Translations under genes and position numbers: made by a program | Shown: positions 26,865 to 34,333 of the stretch, piece after piece | Position numbering within the stretch: position 1 is the stretch's first letter | How the letters are laid out: every line of letters begins with the position of its first letter | The notes under the pieces: model-generated | Seen by the model: only the letters and a program-made list of their open reading frames with translations | What the model was told of the DNA's origin: nothing | Databases searched by the model: none | Origin: an uncultured Vampirovibrio sp. | GTDB taxonomy: Bacteria > Cyanobacteriota > Vampirovibrionia > Gastranaerophilales > Gastranaerophilaceae | Assembly (NCBI GenBank): GCA_910578465.1 | Contig: CAJTPW010000007.1 | Location: forward strand, 303 to 62,387 | Direction: 5' to 3' | DNA length: 62,085 nucleotides

Positions 26865-29717
26865 ATGAAAGTTAACGGTTCATTTCAAAGTATAAATCAT
26901 TCCGATAAGCCTGAGGTTAAGAAAAAATCTACCGTAAAACGTTTTGCAAAAGCGGCCGCTGTTGCAGGTGTTGCGGTTGGTGCTGCGGCATTGTATGCAA
27001 ACAGGAAAACCCCTGTCGTTCAAAAGTTTGTAAATATTTTAAATAACGATATTCTGGCACCTTTAAAAGAAAAAGATGTGCCTGTTAAAGATAAAATTGC
27101 AAACATAGGAGAAAATCTGCGCAATACCGTAAATTCTTTTATGTCCAAAAGAAACAGTTATGATGATATCGTGATTATTGAAAAGCCTGCAGGTTACAAA
27201 GATATTAAAACACCTCTGGCGCTTCCCGAGAGAACTGAGGGCGCGTATGATACCATGCAGGAGTATTTGAACGGTTTAATATATAAAAATGACGGACAGG
27301 CAGTCTTGGATATTCCTGTAAAATCCGTTGATGGTTATATACCGCAAAGTAAACAACTTGCACTTCCTGCACCCAAAGAAATATTGGCATTGCCTGAAAA
27401 AGCGGGCTATAACAATGTAGCGCAATCTGCCGTAAGTAAAATTGCGGATGCTGCATTTGCGGGTATAGGTGCAAGTGTTCTTTTGGCAAGTGTTGGCGGA
27501 GCTGCAAAAGGTGTTATTGATGTTAATGAAACCAAGGAGGCCAAAAATGCTGAAGCCGGTGCTGAAACTGCTCCTGTAAGCTTTAAGGGGGAAACTTCCG
27601 AAACTCCGGGAATAACGGCATCCGAGTCGGTTGAAGAAAAAGTGTCCGTAAAAGGGCCCGGTATAGCAGAGAAAGCAGAGAAATCCGAGCAGAAGCCTGT
27701 AAAATCCGATAAAATTACAGGTATCAAAATAAACGGTAAAGAATTTGAAGGCATGTTTGACGACGGTATGGCATATGATGAAGAAGTCGAACCTTTGACG
27801 GGAAAACTTACCGTTACCTTTGAATCAGGCAAGGCTGCAGTGCTTCAGTATGAAGACGGTGTGCTTAAAAAATCCGTTATATTTAAAAATGCGGCAGATG
27901 AGGCACCCGAGGAAATAAAAACATATAAAGACGGCAAAATTCATCAAAAACTTACGGATATAACTTTTAAAGACGGTGCATATAATGCAAAAACAACATA
28001 TACATACCGCGCTTCGGATTCAATGTTACAGACAAAAGAAGTAAAAACCAAAAAAGGCGGTAAATATACAAAACTATTCAAGAATAATCTTGATGAGCAG
28101 GGCAATATCAAAGGTGCGCCGATTCCTGTTCTTGGTACAACAGTAAAGAATGAAGGCAGCATTGAAAGCAGAAAATTCTATACATATGATGATGGAGAGC
28201 GCATACATGTAAGAACAAGTATCGCAAACCCTGACGGCACCAAGAATATTCAGCTTATGGGTAACGATGGAAAGCCCGCAGGCATGATTATGCTTGATAA
28301 TGACAGAAAAGTTAGATGGTATGTTGTATCTGATAATCCAAAAGACGGATACTTGAATATTGAAGACGGCAGAGTTGTCTCTGCAACAACAGACCCTTAT
28401 TTTTCAGGCAATTTGCAAGATAAAACCATAATGGAATATGAGAATTTCAGGCTTACAAGAACGGAGGAAACACCTGTGAGAAAGCCTGAAGAAGGAGAAA
28501 AAGAATCAGATGTTCCAAGTATAACAACCAGATATTTTGAATCCAAAGACGGTGCAACTGTTGTTGTGACAAATCATATGAGCAGTAATTATGTTAAAAA
28601 AGTTGAATTTTATGCAAGAGAAGACGCACCTGTCGTAGAAAAATTTTATGATTATGGAGAACAGGTAACGGCTGATTACAGTATGCATAAATCAAGTTTG
28701 TCACCTGACGGCAAGACAAGCAAATTGGTGCTTCGTCAGTTTGATCTTGTATATAATCTTCCGACACTTGAAAAGCTTGATTGTTCGGATGAAGAAACAG
28801 ATGTTTATAAAAAAGCGGATGGCACGGTTCTTGAGGTTGAGAAGGATAAAAAAGGCTATATAACATCAATTGCAAATTATGCTGATGAAGAAACAATGTA
28901 TCCTGAATTTATCACAACGTTTGACCATGGAACCCCCGTACAGGATACTTTCTATAACGAGGACGGAAAAGTTATATTTAATGCAAAATATAGCGTTAAA
29001 CCCGTTGAAAAGAAACCCGAGGCAAAAGAAGCGCCAAGAGAAATCAAGAAATCCGATTTCCCGCGGGATATTCAAGGATACACAAGCTTTAATGAAACAT
29101 ACAACGTAAAAACATTCCATGGCAATATCTGGAAAGGAAAATACTACGAAAGCGAATCTGTTAAAGAAATTTCAAGAGATGAAAATGATGTATACAGAGT
29201 AGCTCTTTTGAATCCTTATTCAAACAAAGGCAAAATTTATGAAATGCTTTTGGATCAGGAAAAGAAAATCCAGAAACTTGATATACTGACATCCGGATCA
29301 GACAGCATTGAATTGTTTATGGATGAGCACGGACACATTGAAAAAGGCGATCTTGAATATGCAAATAAAACAGGTGAGCTGGTTCATGTGGCTCCGTTCA
29401 AGAAAAATCTCGAAAGATATCAGACAAAAGATGATGCCGTTATTGAATTTGTAAAAGATGATAATGGGGCTGTTGTATCAATTGCATATTATGAAAACGA
29501 CACAACAAACATTCCTGTTTGCAGAACATTTATAAAAGACGGCGCGCCGCAGCATGATGCCGTATATGATAATGAGGACGGAAGCCTGGTACATTCATCA
29601 GACTATGGAACTGATATGGAAAATGTTGAAAATCCGCTAGAAGACCGTCATTATTTCAGTGCTTCAAGCCCCATGGGCGCACTGATGCTTAAAATGAACG
29701 GCAGAACATATTTTTAA
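26865..29717 (+). CDS. Large protein of unknown function with beta-repeat region
   Basis: This 950-residue protein is not recognised. Residues 1-20 are polar; a small-residue hydrophobic stretch (AKAAAVAGVAVGAAALYA, about 27-44) may be a membrane helix or signal-like segment, and another lies near 195-215 (AFAGIGASVLLASVGGAAKG). After a Glu/Lys-rich linker (about 225-285) the remaining 660 residues are made of beta-rich units with recurring Y-x-D/N-G-x-hydrophobic patterns (LQYEDGVLKKSVIFK, EIKTYKDGKIHQKLT, FYNEDGKVIFNAKYS). These resemble MORN- or YD-like antitoxin/toxin-tail repeats, but the similarity is weak. Only one cysteine pair is evident. It has its own ATG with an AT-rich leader, and 41 bases separate it from rimM. 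It may be a surface or envelope protein; this is inference. Confidence 0.75.
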   Translation: MKVNGSFQSINHSDKPEVKKKSTVKRFAKAAAVAGVAVGAAALYANRKTPVVQKFVNILNNDILAPLKEKDVPVKDKIANIGENLRNTVNSFMSKRNSYDDIVIIEKPAGYKDIKTPLALPERTEGAYDTMQEYLNGLIYKNDGQAVLDIPVKSVDGYIPQSKQLALPAPKEILALPEKAGYNNVAQSAVSKIADAAFAGIGASVLLASVGGAAKGVIDVNETKEAKNAEAGAETAPVSFKGETSETPGITASESVEEKVSVKGPGIAEKAEKSEQKPVKSDKITGIKINGKEFEGMFDDGMAYDEEVEPLTGKLTVTFESGKAAVLQYEDGVLKKSVIFKNAADEAPEEIKTYKDGKIHQKLTDITFKDGAYNAKTTYTYRASDSMLQTKEVKTKKGGKYTKLFKNNLDEQGNIKGAPIPVLGTTVKNEGSIESRKFYTYDDGERIHVRTSIANPDGTKNIQLMGNDGKPAGMIMLDNDRKVRWYVVSDNPKDGYLNIEDGRVVSATTDPYFSGNLQDKTIMEYENFRLTRTEETPVRKPEEGEKESDVPSITTRYFESKDGATVVVTNHMSSNYVKKVEFYAREDAPVVEKFYDYGEQVTADYSMHKSSLSPDGKTSKLVLRQFDLVYNLPTLEKLDCSDEETDVYKKADGTVLEVEKDKKGYITSIANYADEETMYPEFITTFDHGTPVQDTFYNEDGKVIFNAKYSVKPVEKKPEAKEAPREIKKSDFPRDIQGYTSFNETYNVKTFHGNIWKGKYYESESVKEISRDENDVYRVALLNPYSNKGKIYEMLLDQEKKIQKLDILTSGSDSIELFMDEHGHIEKGDLEYANKTGELVHVAPFKKNLERYQTKDDAVIEFVKDDNGAVVSIAYYENDTTNIPVCRTFIKDGAPQHDAVYDNEDGSLVHSSDYGTDMENVENPLEDRHYFSASSPMGALMLKMNGRTYF

Positions 29718-29758
29718 TAATGTTTTGAAATAAATTTTATGTTATAATCCCTTTCATT

Positions 29759-30280
29759 ATGGAAGGGATTATTTCTGTAGGAAAAATACTGAATTTCCAT
29801 GGCATTTTAGGTATTGCAAAAGTCGGATACTCTAATGCTGATACTGTTTCACGCCTTAAAAAAGTTTTTATCAAAAAAGATGACAAAAACGGAATCCTTA
29901 AAGAAATTTTAACCGTTCAAAGCGTTAAATTTCACAAAAACTATGCTCTTATAAAATTTAAAGAAATAAACTCAATTGATGAACTCCTTCCCTATAAGGG
30001 TTCGAATATTTATATTCAAAAAGATGAGGCGAAAGAAGCACTGGAAGAAGATGAATTTTTAATTGAAGATTTAATCGGTTTGAATGCTTTTGATAACAAC
30101 GATGATTTTATAGGGGTAATAGCGGATGTGAAAACATCTTCGGGGAATGATATTCTTTGTATCAAGCCTGAGGATGAATCAAAAGGTGAAATCCTTGTCC
30201 CTTTTGCAAAAGAACTTGTTCCGATTGTGGATATAAAAAAGAAAAAGGTTGTAATAAAGCCGATTGAAGGGCTTTTATAA
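29759..30280 (+). CDS. rimM: 16S rRNA processing protein RimM
   Basis: This 173-residue assembly factor for the 30S head domain has an N-terminal RimM beta-barrel (VGKILNFHGILGIAKVGYSN, matching the VGxIxxxHGIxGxVKV pattern) and a C-terminal PRC barrel (EDLIGLNAFDNNDDFIGVIA, EILVPFAKELVPIVDIKKKK). trmD follows after 19 bases, the standard rimM-trmD gene pair. The usual rpsP upstream and rplS downstream are absent. Confidence 0.95.
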   Translation: MEGIISVGKILNFHGILGIAKVGYSNADTVSRLKKVFIKKDDKNGILKEILTVQSVKFHKNYALIKFKEINSIDELLPYKGSNIYIQKDEAKEALEEDEFLIEDLIGLNAFDNNDDFIGVIADVKTSSGNDILCIKPEDESKGEILVPFAKELVPIVDIKKKKVVIKPIEGLL

Positions 30281-30299
30281 TGTTTGGGGGCTTTTAACC

Positions 30300-31001
30300 G
30301 TGCGCTACGATGTCATAACGCTTTTTCCCGATATAATAAAAGATTACTGCTCTTATTCCATAATGAAAAGAGGGATTGAAAAAGGGATAATATCCGTTGA
30401 AACCGTTAATCCGAGAGATTTCACCCACGATAAACACAGGCGCGTGGATGATATGCCGTACGGGGGTTCATCAGGCATGGTGCTGATGGCACCGCCTGTT
30501 TTTGAAGCGTATGAAAGCATTGAAAGGTGTGAAAATTCCGAATTTATCATGCTTACCCCGCAGGGAGAACCGTATAATCAAAAAATAAGTGTTGAACTGG
30601 CTAAAGAAGAACAGATAATCCTTCTTTGCGGAAGATATGAAGGGTTTGATGAAAGAATAAGGCTCGGGCTGAAACCGAGAGAGATTTCTCTCGGGGATTA
30701 TGTTTTAACTGGAGGAGAGCTTGGCGCACTTTGTATTATGGACAGCGTTTCAAGGCATTTGGAAGGCTTTTTAAATAAAGAGGATTCGTCAGTTAATGAC
30801 AGTTTTTCCGAAGGCTTAAACGGTTTGCTTGAACATCCTCAATATACAAGGCCAAGAGAATATCGCGGAATGAAGGTGCCTGATGTATTGCTTGACGGGA
30901 ACCATGCCGAAATTGAAAAATTCAGGCATAATGAAAGAATTTTAAGAACAAAAATCCGCCGTCCTGATTTAATGCAAAATAGCCCAAACAGCAGCATTTA
31001 G
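30300..31001 (+). CDS. trmD: tRNA (guanine37-N1)-methyltransferase TrmD
   Basis: This 233-residue SPOUT methyltransferase puts a methyl group on G37 of tRNAs to prevent frameshifting. Motifs: the N-terminal DVITLFPDII, DDMPYGGSSGMVL, the trefoil-knot SAM loop LLCGRYEGFDERI, and SLGDYVLTGGELGA. I chose GTG at 30300 because homologues begin just before the DVLTLFP motif and GGGGG lies upstream; a longer frame from a TTG at 30264 would overlap rimM. C-terminal RRPDLM is typical. Confidence 0.95.
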   Translation: MRYDVITLFPDIIKDYCSYSIMKRGIEKGIISVETVNPRDFTHDKHRRVDDMPYGGSSGMVLMAPPVFEAYESIERCENSEFIMLTPQGEPYNQKISVELAKEEQIILLCGRYEGFDERIRLGLKPREISLGDYVLTGGELGALCIMDSVSRHLEGFLNKEDSSVNDSFSEGLNGLLEHPQYTRPREYRGMKVPDVLLDGNHAEIEKFRHNERILRTKIRRPDLMQNSPNSSI

Positions 31002-31072
31002 AGCTTATTGCAGATTTTCTTAAAAAATCATTACATAATTGACTTTTTTATAAGATTTTTTTATGCTGAATA

Positions 31073-31375
31073 ATGTATATGAACAAGCGTTGGTACGATG
31101 CCGATGTTGTTGTAAAAAACGCTGTAAATTTGTTTCAAAATTCAAATAATCAAAAGAAAAATCTGATGGCGGATTTTATAATAAAAGAGGCACAAAACCT
31201 GGGTGTAGAAATAGCAAAAGGTGTTTTTGACTGTTTTTGGCATAAAAGGCAGGATGAAAACGAAAAATATTTTATGGCTCTTGAATATTTAAAGGCCATG
31301 GAAAAAGAGGCGGGGAGAGAATTATCGTTTAAGATAATTGCCGCATTTAAAGATAAAAATACTACACAATTATAA
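31073..31375 (+). CDS. Small protein of unknown function
   Basis: This 100-residue soluble protein has no recognised family. It is mixed charged and helical (for example WYDADVVVKNAVNLFQ and EYLKAMEKEAGRELSFK), with one Cys and no signal peptide. A second Met two codons in (31079) could be the start. It sits between trmD (71 bases) and a spoIID gene (51 bases) on the same strand. It is probably real, given its typical codon use. Confidence 0.6.
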   Translation: MYMNKRWYDADVVVKNAVNLFQNSNNQKKNLMADFIIKEAQNLGVEIAKGVFDCFWHKRQDENEKYFMALEYLKAMEKEAGRELSFKIIAAFKDKNTTQL

Positions 31376-31426
31376 ATACTGTATTTGCTTGATGACTACA
31401 AAGGCGGGTCTTAATAAAATTAATAT

Positions 31427-32305
31427 ATGAAAAAGTATTGCATCACATTAATAATCACACTATTGACCATATTTTTTAATACGGCACCGTCTCATGCAAT
31501 AAGAATAGGCTTGGATGAAAACATTAAGCAAACATACGTCGGAACATCCAAAGCAGGACAGATTTTGGACGGGAGAACAAAAAAGCCTTTGTATTACACA
31601 AAAGCGCTTGTACCATATACGATTAAGGCCCATAACGATATTATTGTAATTAAAATAAACGGAAAATATTACAGCCTCGGCACAAACTACGTTGTTATCC
31701 AAAATAAAGAGCCCAAGGGCTTTTTAGCCACAAAGAAAAAATGGTACAGAGGCGATATGATAATTTACAACTACAACAAAAAATTAATCGTTGTAAATAA
31801 TGTACCATTGGAAGAATATTTAATGGGGGTTGTGCCTTCCGAAATGCCTTCGGTTTGGAATATCGAGGCGCATAAGGCACAGGCAATTGCTGCAAGAAGT
31901 TATGCCATTGCAAACCTAGGAAAAAGGAAATCAATGGGCTATGACCTTAAAGATACGCCTTTAGATCAAACTTACGGCGGAGCTTCATCCGAGACAAAAC
32001 AAACAACCCGCGCCGTGCTTGAAACAAGAGGTATTGTTTTAACTCATAACGGAAAAATTATTCCTGCATACTACCATGCCGCTTCAGGCGGAAAAACCGT
32101 TGTATCGGGTGCTGTTTGGGCAAAAGATTTACCGTATATTAAATCTGTTCCCGGGTATGATGATGGCATAAGGAAAAACGGACATGGGGTCGGAATGAGC
32201 CAGCATGGTGCCAATAACCTTGCAAACAAGGGATATAATGCTTATCAGATTTTAAATTATTTTTATAAAAATATAAGATTTTCAGTTACAAAGAACGAGT
32301 ATTAA
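31427..32305 (+). CDS. Secreted SpoIID/LytB-domain protein (short form)
   Basis: This 292-residue protein has a signal peptide at 1-24 (cleavage after SHA). The SpoIID/LytB domain contains VPLEEYLMGVVPSEMP, with the Glu that is catalytic in SpoIID, and the repeat-like end NGHGVGMSQHGANNLANKGY. Known SpoIID proteins are lytic transglycosylases that cleave denuded peptidoglycan; in non-sporulating bacteria relatives act in cell-wall remodelling. No sporulation gene is present. A second, larger paralogue lies at 41064-43073. Confidence 0.9.
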   Translation: MKKYCITLIITLLTIFFNTAPSHAIRIGLDENIKQTYVGTSKAGQILDGRTKKPLYYTKALVPYTIKAHNDIIVIKINGKYYSLGTNYVVIQNKEPKGFLATKKKWYRGDMIIYNYNKKLIVVNNVPLEEYLMGVVPSEMPSVWNIEAHKAQAIAARSYAIANLGKRKSMGYDLKDTPLDQTYGGASSETKQTTRAVLETRGIVLTHNGKIIPAYYHAASGGKTVVSGAVWAKDLPYIKSVPGYDDGIRKNGHGVGMSQHGANNLANKGYNAYQILNYFYKNIRFSVTKNEY

Positions 32306-32326
32306 TACAGTTGCAGTTTATTACGG

Positions 32327-32517
32327 CTGTCCGAATAAGTAATTTTAGTATCGGGCCTGCAACGAACAAAGAGCTGTTAGGCTCATATTTTATTGCTCGC
32401 AAACTCACTTGTGCCTCAAGTTAAGGAGGCACAAGCTTAAACATACTCGCTTTATATATTCGCTAAACATCTCTAATGTTCTTATGCTAACGATACTAAA
32501 ATTACTTATTCGGACGG
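32327..32517 (+). repeat. Long-armed hairpin element, copy 3 of the dispersed family
   Basis: Terminal arms of 27 bases (32327-32353 and 32491-32517) are complementary except for one G-T pair. Inside lie GCA, AC, GAACA (from 32359) matched by TGTTC, TTA, TGC (from 32477), the same junction as in copies 1 and 2. An inner perfect 10-bp hairpin (CTTGTGCCTC/GAGGCACAAG, about 32408-32435) caps it. TTATT occurs on both sides (from 32318 and 32518) and could be a target-site duplication. Interpretation is open: a miniature transposable element or a structured RNA. Confidence 0.7.
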
Positions 32518-32586
32518 TTATTCTTTTGAATAGAGTTTAATAACCTCCACAAAACCATACACTCAGGGGATTTTAAATGTAAAATT

Positions 32587-32625
32587 GTGTAAACTCCTTG
32601 CAAATAAAGGATTACACGATATAAT
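32587..32625 (+). promoter_or_regulatory. hup promoter with overlapping inverted repeat
   Basis: TTGCAA (32598-32603), 16 bases and perfect TATAAT (32620-32625) form a sigma-70 promoter. The inverted repeat GTGTAA (32587-32592) / TTACAC (32612-32617), with inner TCCTT/AAGGA, spans the -35 region and looks like an operator. Confidence 0.7.
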
Positions 32626-32660
32626 AAAGGGGTAACTAATGATAGAAAGGGGTTCAGAGG

Positions 32661-32933
32661 ATGAACAAAGAAGAATTAGTAAAAGAAGTTAGCGCACAAG
32701 CTAAATTATCACAAAAACAAACAACAGAAGTAATTGCTGCTCTTTTAGATACAGTTGAAAAAACTGTTGCTAAAGGCAAAAAAGTTACTTTAGTTGGTTT
32801 CGGTACTTTTGAATCAAGAAAAAGAGCTGCAAGAGTTGGCCGCAACCCTCAAACAGGTAAAGAAATCAAAATCGCAGCTAAAACAGTTCCTGCATTTTCT
32901 GCAGGCAAAAAATTCAAAGAACTTGTAAAATAG
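32661..32933 (+). CDS. hup: HU-family nucleoid protein
   Basis: This 90-residue histone-like protein bends and packs DNA as a dimer. The whole family pattern is present: MNKEELVKEVSAQAKLSQKQ, then VTLVGFGTFESRKRAARVGR, with the DNA-binding arm signature GRNPQTGKEIKI and the end VPAFSAGKKFKELVK. AAAGGGG lies upstream of the ATG. Strong promoter, operator-like repeat and dedicated terminator indicate a separately regulated, highly expressed gene. Confidence 0.97.
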   Translation: MNKEELVKEVSAQAKLSQKQTTEVIAALLDTVEKTVAKGKKVTLVGFGTFESRKRAARVGRNPQTGKEIKIAAKTVPAFSAGKKFKELVK

Positions 32934-32964
32934 CAATTTTAATTAACTGCAAGTTAATATGAAT

Positions 32965-32997
32965 AAAAGGACCCGTCTTTTTGAGATTGGTCCTTTT
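32965..32997 (+). terminator. Intrinsic terminator after hup / hairpin in infC leader
   Basis: AAAAGGACC (32965-32973) and GGTCCTTTT (32989-32997) form a 9-bp stem. It ends hup transcription, or acts as an attenuator in the infC leader if the two genes are co-transcribed. Confidence 0.7.
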
Positions 32998-33081
32998 GCA
33001 TTATATAAACCCTTATTATATATACATTTAAAGCACTTTATGATAAAATTATCGTGTAATATTAAAAAAGGAGATACAACA

Positions 33082-33615
33082 ATTAGTAAAAATGATATGA
33101 AGACCAAAGAATTGGTTAATGAAAAAATCCGCGCAAGAGAGGTAATGCTGATAGATGACGAGGGCACAAACCATGGGGCGGTTCCCACTGCAAAAGCTCT
33201 TGAGATGGCAAAAGAAAAAGATTTGGATTTAGTTGTTGTATCCCCGAACCAGGCTCCGCCAGTTGCAAAAATTTTAGATTGGGGCAAATATAAATACGAA
33301 ACCGAAAAACGTGCTAAAGAAGCAAAGAAAAAGCAGCATACGGTTGATATTAAAGAAGTGAAAATGCGCTATAAAATCGACACACACGACTATGAAGTGC
33401 GTCTTAAGAGCGCAAAAAAATTCATAACACAGGGAAACAAGGTAAAGGTTGTTGTAATGCTTCGCGGCCGCGAAATGCAGCATAATAAGCTTGCAATTGA
33501 CCTTGCAAACAAATTTCTCACAGACATTGAAGAAGGCTCTGTTTCAATTGAAAAAAAACCTGCTCTTGAGGGAAGAAATGTCGTAATGGTGCTTGCTCCT
33601 GCGGCAGGAAAGTAG
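33082..33615 (+). CDS. infC: Translation initiation factor IF-3, ATT start codon
   Basis: This 177-residue factor binds 30S subunits and checks start-codon pairing. The N-terminal domain has the NEKIRAREVMLIDDEG motif, and the C-terminal domain has KEVKMRYKIDTHDYEVRLKS and VVVMLRGREMQH, at full length. The start is ATT at 33082: AAGGAG lies seven bases before it, the protein then begins ISKNDMKTKELV, and no ATG lies at the conserved position. A non-canonical ATT start is the classical device by which IF-3 represses its own translation, since it discriminates against such codons. rpmI and rplT, the usual partners, are not downstream. Confidence 0.93.
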   Translation: MSKNDMKTKELVNEKIRAREVMLIDDEGTNHGAVPTAKALEMAKEKDLDLVVVSPNQAPPVAKILDWGKYKYETEKRAKEAKKKQHTVDIKEVKMRYKIDTHDYEVRLKSAKKFITQGNKVKVVVMLRGREMQHNKLAIDLANKFLTDIEEGSVSIEKKPALEGRNVVMVLAPAAGK

Positions 33616-33656
33616 GAATGTTAAATTTTCAGGTATATAGATTTTATTAACCGGAT

Positions 33657-33689
33657 ATTTTAATGTCAGGCTTGTAACAGCATTAAAAT
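33657..33689. repeat. AT-rich inverted repeat after infC
   Basis: ATTTTAATG (33657-33665) and CATTAAAAT (33681-33689) pair perfectly across 15 bases. It might act as a weak terminator or mRNA 3' end; there is no T tract. Confidence 0.4.
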
Positions 33690-33735
33690 CTGATGTTCAA
33701 AGAAAATGCACAGCAAATCCTTAGAAAAGAGTTTT

Positions 33736-34239
33736 ATGTTTAGGCAAATGCGAAGGAAAAACCAGGAGCTTTTAAAAAGCGAATGTGATGAAATTTTATT
33801 AAAAGGAAAAACAGGCACTCTTGCAGTTGTCGGGGATGAAGATTATCCTTATGCCGTGCCCTTGAACTATATTTATCTAGATGACAAAATTTATTTTCAC
33901 TGTGCAAAAGAAGGCCATAAAATTGATTCAATAAAGAAAAACGATAAAGTTTCATTTTGTGTTGTTGAAAAAGATGAGGTTGTGCCCGAAGTTTTCGGGA
34001 CAGATTTCAGAAGCGTTATCGTTTTTGGCAGAGCAAGGTTTTTAGCGGAAGATGAAATAATGTCTGCTATTCAAAAGTTTACAAAGAAATATTGTCCGAA
34101 AGCTTCCGAAGGTGCAATTCAATCGGAAATTAACAAAGATTTTAAAAGGCTTTGTATGGTAGAGATTAAAATTGAGCATATGACAGGAAAGCAGGCAATT
34201 GAATTTGTGAGAAAAGCAAACCAAGAAACCTCTTTATAA
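33736..34239 (+). CDS. Pyridoxamine-5'-phosphate-oxidase-family flavin-binding protein (NimA-like)
   Basis: This 167-residue split-barrel FMN-binding protein starts MFRQMRRKNQELL, the usual opening of the NimA-related group. Motifs GTLAVVGDEDYPYAVPLNYI, IYFHCAKEGHKIDSI and VSFCVVEKDEVV match that family, whose members reduce nitroimidazoles or other small molecules. The actual substrate is unknown. I chose ATG 33736 (with AGAAAAGAG upstream) over an in-frame ATG at 33706, because the family begins at MFRxMRR. It is transcribed after infC with a 120-base gap. Confidence 0.88.
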   Translation: MFRQMRRKNQELLKSECDEILLKGKTGTLAVVGDEDYPYAVPLNYIYLDDKIYFHCAKEGHKIDSIKKNDKVSFCVVEKDEVVPEVFGTDFRSVIVFGRARFLAEDEIMSAIQKFTKKYCPKASEGAIQSEINKDFKRLCMVEIKIEHMTGKQAIEFVRKANQETSL

Positions 34240-34284
34240 AAAGCTGTGGTTTCAAGTTCTGCGGCTTCAAGTGCAAGCCAAACA

Positions 34285-34316
34285 AAAAACTCCGCCGATT
34301 TAACAGCGGAGTTTTT
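34285..34316. terminator. Bidirectional intrinsic terminator
   Basis: AAAAACTCCGC (34285-34295) and GCGGAGTTTTT (34306-34316) form an 11-bp stem with T runs on both strands, between the convergent NimA-like and MFS genes. Confidence 0.9.
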
Positions 34317-34333
34317 AAATTTAAACCTAAAAT

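Larger units (their letters stand above)
32306..32660. other. 355-base gap: large hairpin element and HU promoter
   Basis: This gap holds a 191-base long-armed hairpin (32327-32517) and then the hup promoter with an overlapping inverted repeat (32587-32625). No coding frame is supported. Confidence 0.7.
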
